DNA of 57,806 bases. It comes from DATAAP01 sp041690495. GTDB lineage: Bacteria; Pseudomonadota; Alphaproteobacteria; CACIAM-22H2. The stretch spans positions 1 through 57,806 of the forward strand of contig JAWLHE010000017.1 in NCBI GenBank assembly GCA_041690495.1, written 5' to 3'. Position numbers and translations under genes: made by a program. Every line of letters begins with the position of its first letter. Positions within the stretch are counted from its first letter, which is position 1. A model generated the notes under the pieces. That model was given only the letters and a program-made list of their open reading frames with translations, did not search any database and was not told where the DNA came from. Below are positions 24,524 to 34,645 of this stretch, piece after piece.

Positions 24524-27361
24524 CTACTCCGCGGCGCTGGCGGCCCGCACACGGCGGCGCGGGCGCGCGGGCAGCGCAGGGCGCTCCTTCACGTCGGGGT
24601 CGGCCAGGGCCGCGAGCAGCCGTTCGCGAATGCGCTTGAGCTTGGGCTCCTCGTCGATCTTATGCCCGAAGACGTCCTTGACGTAGAACACGTCGACGAC
24701 GCGCTCGCCGTAAGTCGCGATTTTGGCCATGCCGATGGAAAGGTTCAGCTCGGTCAGCGCGTTCGTCACCTCGAACAGCAGGCCGGGCCGGTCGCGGCCG
24801 TTGACCTCGATCAGGGTGTGCGTGGCCGAAGCCTTGTTGTCGACGACGACGCGCGGCGGCAGGCCGAACACCGGCGGGCGGCCGGCGGCGCGCGGCCGCC
24901 TGGCCAGCGCCTCGCGCATCCTGAGCCGGCCCGACAGCGACTGCTCGATCAGCGTCGCAAGCTTGGCGAGCCGCTCGGGCCGCTCGAAGGCCGTGGGCGA
25001 CCGCTCGCCCGGCAGCGCTTCCTGGATCAGGAAGGTGTCGAGCGCCATGCCGTTGCTCATGGTGAAGATCTGTGCGGCGACGATGTTGGCGCCGGCCAGC
25101 GCCATGGCGCCGGCGATGCGGCTGAACAGACCGGGATGGTCGGCGGTATAGACCGTGATCTCGGTCACGCCGCTCGCGCGGTCGATCCGCGTGTCGAGCG
25201 AGATCGGCGCCTCGTCGCGCTCGGCCTGGCGGATGAAGCGCGCATGGCGCGCCTGGGTCGGCGTGTCGACCGACAGCCAGTAAGCCGGATAGCCGCGCGC
25301 CAGATGGGCGGCGATGTCCTCCTCGGTCCAGTCGGCGAGCGCGGCGCGCAGGCCCGCATGCGCCTCCTCGATGCGCGCCTTGGCGCTGTGCTCGAGCACC
25401 GTCCCCGACATCGTCTCCTCGGCGCGGTAGTAAAGCTCGCGCAGCAGGGTGGCCTTCCAGTTGTTCCAGATGCCGGGGCCGACCGCGCGGATATCGGCGA
25501 CGGTGAGGCAGAGCAGCAGCCGCAGCCGCTCCGGCGACTGCACCAGCGCACAAAAATCGCGCACCGCCTGCGGATCGTGGATGTCGCGCTTGAACGCGGT
25601 GTTCGACATGGCGAGATGCCAGCGCACCAGCCACGAGACGGTCTCGGTCTCCTCGTCGCTCAGGCCCATCCGCGGCCCGAGCCGCATCGCGATCTCGGCG
25701 CCGAGCACCGAATGATCGCCCCCGCGCCCCTTGGCGATATCGTGCAACAGCACGGCGAGATAGAGCGCGCGGCGCGACTGGATCTTGTGCACGAGGTCGC
25801 TCGACAGCGGCAGCTCCTGCTTGAGCTCGCCGTTCTCGATGCGGTGCATGATGCCGATCGCGAAGATCGTGTGCTCGTCGACCGTGTACTGGTGATACAT
25901 GTCGTGCTGCATCTGCGCCACGACGCGCCCGAAATCGGGCACGAAGCGCCCGAACACGCCGGCCTCGTTCATCGCCCGCAAGGTCGTCTCGGAATCCTGG
26001 CGGTCGGTCAGGATCTCCATGAACAGCCGGTTCGCCTCGGGCTCGGCGCGCAGCCGCGCGTCGATCAGCTTCAGGTTCTGGCGGATCAGCCGCAGCGCGT
26101 AGGGATGGATCTCTACCTCGTGCTCCTGGCCGACGCGGAAGATGCGGATGAAATTGACCGGGTCGTCGGCGAACGCGCTCGACCTCGCGACGGTGAGCCG
26201 CCCGTTCTCGATGGCGAAGCCTTCCAGCCGGCTCTTCTGCCGCTTCATGAAGGACGGCAGGGCCGCCAGCCGCGACAGGGTCAGCCGCGGCTTCTTCTCG
26301 GCCTCGATCTCGAGCGCGGCGCAGAAGATCCGGGTGAGGTCGCCGACATCCTTCGCCACCAGGAAGTAGTGCTTCATCAGCCGTTCGACCCCCGAAGCAC
26401 CCCGGTGGTCGGTGTAGCCCATGCGCGCCGCTACCTCGGGCTGGACGTCGAAGGTCAGGCGATCGTCGGCGCGCTTCGTGACGTAGTGAAGGTTGCAGCG
26501 CACGGTCCACAGGAACTCCTGCGCCTTGGCGAAGCTCGCCGCCTCGTCTGCGGTCAGCACGCCCTTGAGCACGAGGTCCTCGACCCGTTCGACCCGGTGG
26601 ACGTACTTGGCGATCCAGAACAGGGTATGCAGGTCGCGCAGGCCGCCCTTGCCCTCCTTGACGTTCGGCTCGAGCACGTAGCGCGAATCGCCCATGCGCT
26701 TGTGACGCTCGTTGCGCTCGGCCAGCTTCGCGGCGACGAACTCCGGACCGGTGCCTTTGACGACGGTGTTGAGGAAGCGCTTGCGGAACTCGGCATAGAG
26801 CGCGTTGTCGCCCCACAGATAGCGCGACTCGAGAAGCGCGGTGCGAATCGTCGGATCGTCGCGCGACAGTCTCAGGCACTCGTCGATCGATCGTGTCGCA
26901 TGGCCGACCTTCAGGCCGAGGTCCCACAGCATGTAGAGGATGAACTCGACGATCTGCTCGCCGCGCGGGGTCTGCTTGTAGGGGCGCAGGAACAGCAGGT
27001 CGACGTCGGAATGTGGCGCCAACTCGCCACGCCCGTAACCGCCGACCGCGACGATCGCAAGACGTTCGGCCTGGGTCGGATTGGCGAACGGATAGACGTG
27101 CCGGTCGGCGAAGTCGTGGGCCAGCCGCACGATCTGGTCGATCAGGAAGCAATTGGCGCGCACCGTGGCGGTGCCGCCGGCGCCCGCCTCGAAGCGTGTG
27201 CGGATCTCGCTGCTGCCCGCCGCAAGTCCCGCCTTCAGCAGATCGCGGACCCTGGCGCGTTTGGCATCCGCACTCAGATCCTCGTCAGCCGCAACGGCAT
27301 CCATCGCGACGATCAGGGATCTGCGGTCGATGATCTCGCGCTGGTTGGCGATCTGGTCCAT
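24524..27361 (-). CDS. glnD: [protein-PII] uridylyltransferase/uridylyl-removing enzyme
   Basis: GlnD senses glutamine and modifies or demodifies PII, controlling nitrogen assimilation. The 945-residue protein shows the nucleotidyltransferase motif VGGYGRGELAPHSDVDLLFL, a central HD domain (LLHDIAKGRGGDHSVLGAEIA), and two C-terminal ACT domains (TVYTADHPGLFSRIAGAMALA and EVNGRDRPGLLFEVTNALTE). ATG 27361 (DQIANQREIIDRR) gives the usual length; the frame is open 99 codons further but low-complexity and unrelated. It lies between mutS and murJ, as in many alphaproteobacteria, though with insertions. Confidence 0.96.
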   Translation of the reverse strand: MDQIANQREIIDRRSLIVAMDAVAADEDLSADAKRARVRDLLKAGLAAGSSEIRTRFEAGAGGTATVRANCFLIDQIVRLAHDFADRHVYPFANPTQAERLAIVAVGGYGRGELAPHSDVDLLFLRPYKQTPRGEQIVEFILYMLWDLGLKVGHATRSIDECLRLSRDDPTIRTALLESRYLWGDNALYAEFRKRFLNTVVKGTGPEFVAAKLAERNERHKRMGDSRYVLEPNVKEGKGGLRDLHTLFWIAKYVHRVERVEDLVLKGVLTADEAASFAKAQEFLWTVRCNLHYVTKRADDRLTFDVQPEVAARMGYTDHRGASGVERLMKHYFLVAKDVGDLTRIFCAALEIEAEKKPRLTLSRLAALPSFMKRQKSRLEGFAIENGRLTVARSSAFADDPVNFIRIFRVGQEHEVEIHPYALRLIRQNLKLIDARLRAEPEANRLFMEILTDRQDSETTLRAMNEAGVFGRFVPDFGRVVAQMQHDMYHQYTVDEHTIFAIGIMHRIENGELKQELPLSSDLVHKIQSRRALYLAVLLHDIAKGRGGDHSVLGAEIAMRLGPRMGLSDEETETVSWLVRWHLAMSNTAFKRDIHDPQAVRDFCALVQSPERLRLLLCLTVADIRAVGPGIWNNWKATLLRELYYRAEETMSGTVLEHSAKARIEEAHAGLRAALADWTEEDIAAHLARGYPAYWLSVDTPTQARHARFIRQAERDEAPISLDTRIDRASGVTEITVYTADHPGLFSRIAGAMALAGANIVAAQIFTMSNGMALDTFLIQEALPGERSPTAFERPERLAKLATLIEQSLSGRLRMREALARRPRAAGRPPVFGLPPRVVVDNKASATHTLIEVNGRDRPGLLFEVTNALTELNLSIGMAKIATYGERVVDVFYVKDVFGHKIDEEPKLKRIRERLLAALADPDVKERPALPARPRRRVRAASAAE

Positions 27362-27488
27362 CGGAACTGCGTCTATGCCTTCGTTCGTTATCAGCCCAGG
27401 TCGGCAGGCCGGGCGAAAACCTAATATAGTGCGTCCGGCCGTGCCGATCCCGGTTTTGTCGCCGCAGCCCGCGGGAAGGACGGCGTCT

Positions 27489-28022
27489 ATGTCCAAGCGC
27501 TTGAACAGTCTGGTGATTTGCGCAGTCTCCGCGGCCGGAATTGCGGCCTGCGCCGGCCGTTCCGCGCCGCCGCCCGAGCCCAGCATCGTGATCGGATTCG
27601 CCGACGAGACCACGGCCTCGCGCCTCGGCGCGCCGGCGATCGAGGTCAGGACCGCCAACCCTCAGCCGCTCGCCACCGCCGAGCTGATCGGACCGGCCGG
27701 CACGGTCGCGGCCGCCGCTGCCGGGCAGCTCGAACCGCAGGTCCCGGCCGGGTCCGTCTTCGGCCCCAGTGTCGGATTCGGGATCTTCGGCGGCAGCAGC
27801 AGCGGAGTCGGCACAGGCGTTTCGATCGGCGTGCCGGTCGGCGGGTACGGCGCCACAGTGCCGCAGGGCGGTCTTGTGCGCAGCCGCGCCCTTATCCTCG
27901 TGCCGGACATGGCCGCCTATCGCCGCGACTGGGCGCAGTCGAAAGTGCGGCTCAAATTCGGCGCCGCCGAAGGCAACGCGACAACGGCCGACATTCCCGC
28001 GCCGGCGCCGGGTGGCCGTTAG
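27489..28022 (+). CDS. putative lipoprotein, Gly-rich
   Basis: The 177-residue protein has a lipoprotein signal (RLNSLVICAVSAAGIAAC, lipobox IAAC with Cys 21). The middle is a glycine/serine-rich stretch (VGFGIFGGSSSGVGTGVSIG) and the C-terminus is basic. GGAAGGA is seven bases before the ATG. I do not recognise a family. It is divergent from glnD and 52 bp before an iron-permease-family gene. Confidence 0.65.
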   Translation: MSKRLNSLVICAVSAAGIAACAGRSAPPPEPSIVIGFADETTASRLGAPAIEVRTANPQPLATAELIGPAGTVAAAAAGQLEPQVPAGSVFGPSVGFGIFGGSSSGVGTGVSIGVPVGGYGATVPQGGLVRSRALILVPDMAAYRRDWAQSKVRLKFGAAEGNATTADIPAPAPGGR

Positions 28023-28074
28023 CGATGGCTGCGCTCCGCGATCGGGGTCCGCCGATCACGGGAAGAGCGCCCCG

Positions 28075-28476
28075 ATGAGCGCCAGGGACTTCTTCGTGCA
28101 CATCTCGCGCAGCACGGCGCACCGCATGGGCCATCCCTGGGCTTTCGCGGCCGCCGTATTCGTCATTCTAGCATGGGTCGCAACCGGACCGCTGTTCGGG
28201 TGGTCGGACACCTGGCAGCTCATCATCAATACCGGCACGACGATCGTGACGTTTCTGATGGTGTTCCTCATCCAGAACACGCAGAACCGCGACAGCGAGG
28301 CGGTTCATCTGAAGCTCGACGAGCTGATCCGCGCCACCAGGCGGGCGCGCAACACGCTGCTCGATCTCGAGGAGTTCTCCGAGGAGGAAATCAACGAGCT
28401 GAAGAAGGAATTCGTGCAGCTCGCCGAGCGCAAGAAGATGAAGGAAGCGCTGAAGAAGGCGAAGTCGGAGCTATAG
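28075..28476 (+). CDS. low-affinity iron permease family protein
   Basis: The 133-residue protein has two membrane helices (WAFAAAVFVILAWVATG and LIINTGTTIVTFLMVFLIQ) followed by NTQNRDSEAVHLKLDELIRATRRARNTL, the hallmark of PF04120 (low-affinity iron permease family). The C-terminus is a charged helix. The family name comes from a yeast protein; a transport role in bacteria is not established. Its last six bases overlap the end of the convergent msrQ gene. Confidence 0.8.
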   Translation: MSARDFFVHISRSTAHRMGHPWAFAAAVFVILAWVATGPLFGWSDTWQLIINTGTTIVTFLMVFLIQNTQNRDSEAVHLKLDELIRATRRARNTLLDLEEFSEEEINELKKEFVQLAERKKMKEALKKAKSEL

Positions 28477-29067
28477 CGTTCTGGCCCGCGCAAATCCCGG
28501 CCGTGCGACTCGCCACACGAACGCGAACAGCACCAGCAGAACCGCAACCGGCATCTCCAGCCGGGTGAATCCGCGCGCCATCGCATAGTGAACGACCGCG
28601 AGGGCGGCGGCAGCGTAGACAAGCTTGTGGATGCGGGCCCACGTCGCCGGCCCGAGCAGGCGATGCATGAAGCTCGCCGATGTCAGCACCATCGGTACCA
28701 TGGCCAGTGCGCCGAGCGCGCCGATCAGAAGCCATGGCCGCATGACCTCGCCAAGCAGGAGCGGCCAGTCGAAGCCGTACTGCCGCGTCCAGGCGATGAT
28801 GTGCACCGCGGCGTAGAACGCCGCGAACAGCCCGATCATGCGTCGCAACGCGAGCGGCCATGTCCAGCCCATGATATCGCGCAGCGGTGCTATCAGCAGG
28901 CCGAGCACGAGCAGCCGCACGGACCACACGCCCGTCTCCTGGACGATCGTGCGGAACGGCGAGGCCAAGGCGCCCTCCATATAGTCGCGCGCGAGGAGAA
29001 GAAGCGGCGTCGCCAGACCGAGGAATATCGCGACGCGCAGCAAAGGATGGATGCGGTTGGCGTTCAT
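28471..29067 (-). CDS. msrQ: MsrQ-like haem-binding membrane subunit
   Basis: MsrQ (YedZ) passes electrons to the periplasmic methionine-sulfoxide reductase MsrP. The 198-residue protein has about six membrane segments with the ferric-reductase-like pattern: GLFAAFYAAVHIIAW with a haem-ligand His, and WARIHKLVYAAAALAVVHYAMARG carrying two more His. msrP, normally adjacent, is not in this stretch, so its partner lies elsewhere or differs. Confidence 0.85.
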   Translation of the reverse strand: MNANRIHPLLRVAIFLGLATPLLLLARDYMEGALASPFRTIVQETGVWSVRLLVLGLLIAPLRDIMGWTWPLALRRMIGLFAAFYAAVHIIAWTRQYGFDWPLLLGEVMRPWLLIGALGALAMVPMVLTSASFMHRLLGPATWARIHKLVYAAAALAVVHYAMARGFTRLEMPVAVLLVLFAFVWRVARPGFARARTL

Positions 29068-29267
29068 GCGAGGGCATTGCGGCAGTTGCGATCGCGTCGG
29101 AACCTATCAGGCAAATGCGCCCGACGAGGGGCGTACGCCTTCACATTTCTGTGCGCGAGATTAACGGCCGCGAACCTTCTTTGCCTGTTGCCGATCACGA
29201 TTTCGGAATCGAGGCGCCATGCTGAAGGATGGCCGCCGCTATCCTGAACGGCCGCGTATACCGATCC
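29068..29267. other. gap between mutS end and msrQ start, no gene seen
   Basis: About 200 bp without a convincing coding frame. It should hold the msrQ promoter; no strong -35/-10 pair or terminator stands out. Confidence 0.4.
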
Positions 29268-31967
29268 TCAGGCCTCGCTTCGGGCGAGCAGCGTGCGCAG
29301 GTGATAGAGTGCTTCGAGCGCCTCCTTCGGCGACAGCTCGTCGGGATTGATCGAAGCGAGCGCCTTCTCCGCCTCCGACGGTTCCGTGCTCTCACGCACC
29401 GGCGCGCCACCCTTCGGGCGCGGCGCGCTGAACAGGGGCAGGTCGTCGGCAAGGCGTGCCACCGTCTCCGCCTCGCCGCTCTTCTCCAGCGCGTCGAGCA
29501 CCTGCTCCGCGCGCGCGATCACCGCCGGCGGCAGCCCTGCGAGCTTCGCGACGTGGATGCCGTAGGAGCGGTCGGCGGCGCCCGGCGCCACCTCGTGCAG
29601 AAACACGACGTCGCCCTGCCATTCCTTGACCCGCATGGTATGGCAGGCAAGCCCGGCGAGCTTCGCGGCCAGCGCCGTGAGCTCGTGATAATGCGTCGCG
29701 AACAGCGCACGGCAGCGATTGGCCTCGTGGAGATGCTCGATCGCCGCCCAGGCGATCGACAGCCCGTCATAGGTCGCAGTACCCCGTCCGATCTCGTCGA
29801 GAATGACCAGGGCGCGCGCACCCGCCTGGTTGAGGATCGCCGCCGTCTCGACCATCTCGACCATGAAGGTCGAGCGCCCGCGCGCGAGATCGTCGGCGGC
29901 GCCGACGCGGCTGAACAGGCGGTCGACGACGCCGATGCGGGCGCGCTCGGCCGGCACATAGGCGCCGATCTGGGCGAGAATCGCGATCAGCGCGTTCTGC
30001 CGCAGGAAGGTGGACTTGCCGGCCATGTTCGGACCGGTCAGCAGCCAGATTCGCTTGCCGCCAGCCGATTCGGCGTCGAGCACGCAATCATTGCCGACGA
30101 AGGCGGGACCGCCTGCGGCGGCAAGCGCCGTTTCGACGACGGGGTGGCGCCCGCCGATGACCTCGAACGCAAGGCTCTCGTCGACCATGGGCCGGCAATA
30201 GCGGCGCTCCACGGCGAGGTCGGCGAGCGCCGCGGCGACATCGAGGGCGGCGATCGAACCGGCGGCGCGCGCGATGGCGTCAGCGCGGCCGGTCACTTCC
30301 TTGACCAGGTCGGCGAACAGCGCGGTTTCGAGCGCCAGCGCCTTGTCCGCCGCGGAGACGATGTTCTGCTCGAGCTCGCCCAGCTCCACCGTCGTGAAGC
30401 GCATGCCGCTCGCCATGGTCTGGCGGTGGATGAATGCGGAATTGCCGGTCAGCTTGTCGGCATGGGTCGGCGTCACCTCGATGTAGTAACCAAGGACGTT
30501 GTTGTGGCGGATCTTCAGGGAGGGCGCCTTCGTGTCCGCCGCGTACTTCGCCTGCAGTCCGGCGATCAGCTTCCGGCTTTCGTCACGCAGGGCGCGCAGC
30601 TCGTCGAGCCGCTCCGAATATCCGGCGCCGATAAAGCCGCCATCGCGCGGGTCAAGCGGCAGGTCGGGGCCGAGGGCACGCGCAAGCCGGTCCACCAGCA
30701 CGCCGTGCTCGCCGAGTCCGCGCACGCAGGCCGCGATACCTTCCGGCATGCCGGCGAGTCCGGCCGCCGCAATGGTCGCGCGCAGGCCGGGAACCGCGCC
30801 GAGCGCGTCGCGCAGTGCGGCCAGGTCGCGCGGACCGCCGCGGCCAAGCGACAGCCGCGACAGCGCACGCTCGACATCGGCGAGGCCCTTGAGGGTCTCG
30901 CGCAGCGTCTCGCGCCGCCGCGAATCGGCGACGAAGAAGGCGACCATGTCGAGCCGCGCGTCGATCTTCGCCGGATCGGTCAGCGGTGCGGCGAGATGCG
31001 CGGCGAGCCGCCGCGCGCCGGCGCCGGTCATCGTGCGGTCGATGGTCGCAAGCAGCGAGCCGCGCCGTCCGCCGTCGAGGGTCTGGTCGAGTTCGAGATT
31101 GCGCCGCGTCGCCGGGTCGATCTCGAGGAACCCTTTCTCGGCATGGCGCGATGGCGGATCGAGGCGCGGCAGCCGGCCCTTCTGCGTCAGCTCGACATAG
31201 TCGACCAGACAGCCCCCGGCGGCGAGCTCGGCGCGGCCGAACGCGCCGAAGCCGTCGAGCGCCCTGACGCCATAGAGCGCCTCGAGCCGGCGCCGCCCGT
31301 TCTCGCTGTCGAAGCGCGACGACGGCAGCGGCGTCAGCACCGCTTTCCAGTCGGCGAGCGCCACCTTGATCTCTGCCCGGTCGAAGAGCCGGTCGGCGAC
31401 CAGCAGCTCGCCGGGCGCTACGCGCGCAAGGGCCGCGGCCAAGCTCGCGGCCGTCATCGGCTGCAGCGCAAACTCGCCGGTCGAGACATCGAGCCAGGCG
31501 AGGCCGAGTGCGCCATTCGCCTCGGCCAGGGCGGCGAGATAATTGTGCCGGCGTGCGTCGAGCAGCGCGTCTTCGGTGAGGGTGCCCGGCGTGATGATCC
31601 GCACCACGTCGCGCCGCACCACCGCCTTGCTGCCGCGCTTCTTCGCCTCGGCCGGGGCCTCCAGCTGCTCGCAGACGGCGACGCGGAAGCCGGCCCGGAT
31701 CAGGCGCTGCAAATAGGCTTCGTAGGCGTGCACAGGCACGCCGCACATCGGGATATCCTCGCCGAGATGCTTGCCCCGCTTGGTCAGCGCGATGTCGAGT
31801 GCCTTCGACGCCTGCACCGCGTCGTCGAAGAACAATTCGTAGAAGTCGCCCATCCGGTAGAACAGAAGACAGCCGGGATTGGCGCACTTGACCTCGAGAT
31901 ACTGGGCCATCATCGGCGTGACATCGGCCGCCGCCGGCGGCGCTGCGATCGGGCGGGAATCGTCCAT
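29268..31967 (-). CDS. mutS: DNA mismatch repair protein MutS
   Basis: MutS recognises mismatches and starts repair. The 899-residue protein includes the mismatch-binding motif GDFYELF in domain I, the ATPase Walker A GPNMAGKSTFLRQ, the ADDLARGRSTFMVEM loop, Walker B ALVILDEIGRGTATYDG, and THYHELTALA. ATG 31967 begins DDSRPIAAPP. Length and domain order are typical. It lies 43 bp from the MFS gene on the same strand and about 1.9 kb from glnD, a common neighbour. Confidence 0.97.
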   Translation of the reverse strand: MDDSRPIAAPPAAADVTPMMAQYLEVKCANPGCLLFYRMGDFYELFFDDAVQASKALDIALTKRGKHLGEDIPMCGVPVHAYEAYLQRLIRAGFRVAVCEQLEAPAEAKKRGSKAVVRRDVVRIITPGTLTEDALLDARRHNYLAALAEANGALGLAWLDVSTGEFALQPMTAASLAAALARVAPGELLVADRLFDRAEIKVALADWKAVLTPLPSSRFDSENGRRRLEALYGVRALDGFGAFGRAELAAGGCLVDYVELTQKGRLPRLDPPSRHAEKGFLEIDPATRRNLELDQTLDGGRRGSLLATIDRTMTGAGARRLAAHLAAPLTDPAKIDARLDMVAFFVADSRRRETLRETLKGLADVERALSRLSLGRGGPRDLAALRDALGAVPGLRATIAAAGLAGMPEGIAACVRGLGEHGVLVDRLARALGPDLPLDPRDGGFIGAGYSERLDELRALRDESRKLIAGLQAKYAADTKAPSLKIRHNNVLGYYIEVTPTHADKLTGNSAFIHRQTMASGMRFTTVELGELEQNIVSAADKALALETALFADLVKEVTGRADAIARAAGSIAALDVAAALADLAVERRYCRPMVDESLAFEVIGGRHPVVETALAAAGGPAFVGNDCVLDAESAGGKRIWLLTGPNMAGKSTFLRQNALIAILAQIGAYVPAERARIGVVDRLFSRVGAADDLARGRSTFMVEMVETAAILNQAGARALVILDEIGRGTATYDGLSIAWAAIEHLHEANRCRALFATHYHELTALAAKLAGLACHTMRVKEWQGDVVFLHEVAPGAADRSYGIHVAKLAGLPPAVIARAEQVLDALEKSGEAETVARLADDLPLFSAPRPKGGAPVRESTEPSEAEKALASINPDELSPKEALEALYHLRTLLARSEA

Positions 31968-32010
31968 GGCGGCCGGACTCTATCATGCGCCGCCGCGAGG
32001 GAAAGCCGCG

Positions 32011-33228
32011 CTATCGCGGCAATGACCGAAGCCGGACGACCGGCGATGCCAGGATCACGACAGCCTGCAGGAGGAAGCCGGCAGCAGCCGCGATCAGACA
32101 CGCCTCGATGCCGAACGCACCGCCGATGACGGCCCCCAGGAAGGAGCCGATCGGGCGCGCGCCATAGGCCATGATGTTGATGGCCGAGGCGCGGCCGAGA
32201 AGATCCGGCGGCGTAACGGTCTGCCGCAGCGTCGTCGTGCTGATGACCCACAGGATCGGCCCGGCGCCAAGCAGGAAGAAGCTCGAGCCGGCGATAACGG
32301 GCGCCGGCCACCAGATCGTGAAGACCATCAAGGCCGCGGCGCCAAGTGCCACGACCGGGCCGATCGCGACGACCGTGCCGAACGCCAGTCGCCTGATGAT
32401 CCGCGTTGCCAGTAGCGCACCGACGACCATGCCGACGCCAAACATCGCCAGGGTCGTGCCGACGCCGGAGGCTGAGAGTCCGAGATTGTGGACGGCGTGA
32501 GGAACAAAGATCGCGAGGATCAGAAAGAACGCGGTCCCGAAAATGAACTGCGTGACGAAGATCGGCCGCAGCAGCGCATGCCGGAAGACGAACGATGCGC
32601 CGTCCCGGATCTCCCGCAGCGGCTGGCGACGCTCGCGCGCCAGCCGCTGCGGCTCGCGGATGCGCGACAGAAGCACCGCCGCGAGAACCGAGAGGAGCGC
32701 CGCCGCTCCGAACGCCGTGGCAGCACCCGTCCCGCCGACGAGCAAGCCGCCCAGCGCCGGACCCGCCGCGTAGGCGATCGTGCGCGCAAGCTCGATGCGC
32801 GAGTTCGCGGTCGAAAGCGTCCTCGACTCCACCAGGGAGGGAATCAGGGCCGGGGCCGCAACGCTGAACATCACGGTGCCGCACACGGCCACGAAACCGA
32901 GCAACGCCAACAGGGGCCACGTCACAAGGTCGAATTGAATGAGCCCGAGAAGGACGAGGAGAGACAGCGCACGAACTGCCTCCGACGCGGTCATCAGGCG
33001 CCGACGCGACAGCCGGTCGGTGAGCAGGCCCGCGGGAATTGCGAAAAGCAGGAACGGCAGGGTCAGCGCGGTCTGAAGGAGTCCGGTTTCTCCCGCACCG
33101 GCGCCGAGCGCAAGCACGGCGACGATCGGTGCCGCGGCAAGGGCGATCTGCTCGCCCGATTGCGCGGCCAGGTTCGACCAGGCCAGGAGCCTGAACTCCC
33201 GTGGCAGGATTTCGCGATCCGGCGGCAT
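32011..33228 (-). CDS. MFS exporter (EntS/MFS_3-like)
   Basis: The 405-residue protein is a 12-helix major facilitator: NLAAQSGEQIALAAAP, then IPAGLLTDRLSRRRLM (the loop 2-3 motif GxLxDRxxRR), with a repeat-half junction about residue 190. It resembles the EntS/MFS_3 exporter group. ATG 33228 (PPDREILPREFRLLAW) starts the conserved region; the frame is open 41 codons further. Neither the substrate nor a partner is indicated by neighbours. Confidence 0.82.
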   Translation of the reverse strand: MPPDREILPREFRLLAWSNLAAQSGEQIALAAAPIVAVLALGAGAGETGLLQTALTLPFLLFAIPAGLLTDRLSRRRLMTASEAVRALSLLVLLGLIQFDLVTWPLLALLGFVAVCGTVMFSVAAPALIPSLVESRTLSTANSRIELARTIAYAAGPALGGLLVGGTGAATAFGAAALLSVLAAVLLSRIREPQRLARERRQPLREIRDGASFVFRHALLRPIFVTQFIFGTAFFLILAIFVPHAVHNLGLSASGVGTTLAMFGVGMVVGALLATRIIRRLAFGTVVAIGPVVALGAAALMVFTIWWPAPVIAGSSFFLLGAGPILWVISTTTLRQTVTPPDLLGRASAINIMAYGARPIGSFLGAVIGGAFGIEACLIAAAAGFLLQAVVILASPVVRLRSLPR

Positions 33229-33343
33229 GTGCGGCCTTTTCCCCGAGAAGGGTGCAGGCCGCGACGAAATCGCATCAGGAGAGCTCAGCCCACCCGGAAC
33301 TTGCCGCAACCGCTCGGGCCGGAATCGCCCGGCGATGAGCCCG

Positions 33344-34627
33344 TCAGCCAAGCAGCAGCTTGGGCAGCCAGAGCGTGAGCGCCGGGATGTAGGTCACCAT
33401 CAGCAGGACGATCAGCATCGGGATGTAGAAGACCAGGATGCTTTTCGAGACCGCCTCCATGCTCACTTTTCCGATGGCGCAACCGACCACCATGGTCGGG
33501 CCGACCGGCGGGGTCAGCAGGCCGATCCCGAGATTGAGGATCATGACGATGCCGAAATGCACGGGGTCGATCCCGAAAGTCTTGATCACCGGCAGGAAGA
33601 TCGGCGTGCAGATCAGCAGCATCGGCGCCAGGTCCATGAACGTGCCGAGGAACAGCAGCAGCAGGTTCATGTAGAGCAGGAACATGTACTTGTCGGACGA
33701 GATCGAGACGAAGAAATCGGTCGCCAGCGCCGGCACGCGCATCAGAGCCATCATGTAACCGAAGGCGATCGAGAATCCGATCATGATCATGACCATGCCG
33801 ACCGTGCGCACGACGCGTCCGATCATGAGCGGCAGGTCGCGCCAGCGATAATCGCGGTAGATGAACATCGTCACGAAGAATGCATAGACGCAGGCCACAG
33901 CGGCGGATTCGGTCGGCGTGAAGATGCCGGACAGGATGCCGCCGAGGATGATGACGATCGTGATCAGGCCCCAGAACGCCTCCGCGGCGATGCAGAGCGC
34001 ACGGCGGAAGGAGATGACCTCTCCCTTGGGGAAGTTCTGCCGGTGGGCGATAATCAGGCACAGCGCCATGAGCGAGAGGCCGAGAAGGAAGCCGGGGATC
34101 ACGCCGGCCATGAACAGATGCCCCACCGACACGGTGCCGCCCGCCGCGAGGGAGTAGATCACCGCGTTGTGCGAGGGCGGGATCAGCAGCGGCTGCAGCG
34201 CGCCGGAGATGGTCACGTTCACGGCAAAAAGGCGCGGATAGCCGTTCTTGACCATCTGCGGGATCATCACCGAGCCGATCGACGCGGTATCGGCGACGGA
34301 CGAGCCGGAGATCGCGCCGAACATGGTCGAGGCGAGGATGTTCACCAGCGCCAGCCCGCCGCGGATGAATCCGACGAAGACCCTTGCGAGATTGATGATG
34401 CGTTCCGCCATGCCGCCTTCAGCCATGATGGCGCCGGCGAGGATGAAGAACGGAATCGCGAGCAGCGAGAAGTCGTCCATCCCGTCGGACGTCTTCAGCA
34501 TCACCGCTTCGAGCGGCAGGTCCATCCATAGGGCCGCGAGGATCGCGGCGAGCCCGAGCGCGTAGGCGACCGGCATGCCCATGAAGCAGAGCACGGCGAA
34601 GCTTCCGAGAAGGATGAATACGTCCAT
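33344..34627 (-). CDS. dctM: TRAP transporter large permease
   Basis: The 427-residue protein is a DctM-type membrane subunit with about 12 helices (IPFFILAGAIMAEGGMAERIINLARVFVGFIRGGLALVNILASTMFGAISGSS is the typical conserved half). It uses a sodium gradient to import the solute handed over by DctP. It is 18 bp downstream of dctQ and ends the dctPQM operon, 115 bp before the MFS gene start. Confidence 0.94.
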   Translation of the reverse strand: MDVFILLGSFAVLCFMGMPVAYALGLAAILAALWMDLPLEAVMLKTSDGMDDFSLLAIPFFILAGAIMAEGGMAERIINLARVFVGFIRGGLALVNILASTMFGAISGSSVADTASIGSVMIPQMVKNGYPRLFAVNVTISGALQPLLIPPSHNAVIYSLAAGGTVSVGHLFMAGVIPGFLLGLSLMALCLIIAHRQNFPKGEVISFRRALCIAAEAFWGLITIVIILGGILSGIFTPTESAAVACVYAFFVTMFIYRDYRWRDLPLMIGRVVRTVGMVMIMIGFSIAFGYMMALMRVPALATDFFVSISSDKYMFLLYMNLLLLFLGTFMDLAPMLLICTPIFLPVIKTFGIDPVHFGIVMILNLGIGLLTPPVGPTMVVGCAIGKVSMEAVSKSILVFYIPMLIVLLMVTYIPALTLWLPKLLLG

Positions 34628-34645
34628 GTTTCGGCCGCTTGCGCT

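Noticed and set aside
24662..27424. 920-codon plus-strand frame
   Set aside because: Antisense to glnD; low-complexity composition and no motif.
29229..32129. 966-codon plus-strand frame
   Set aside because: Antisense to mutS; no motif.
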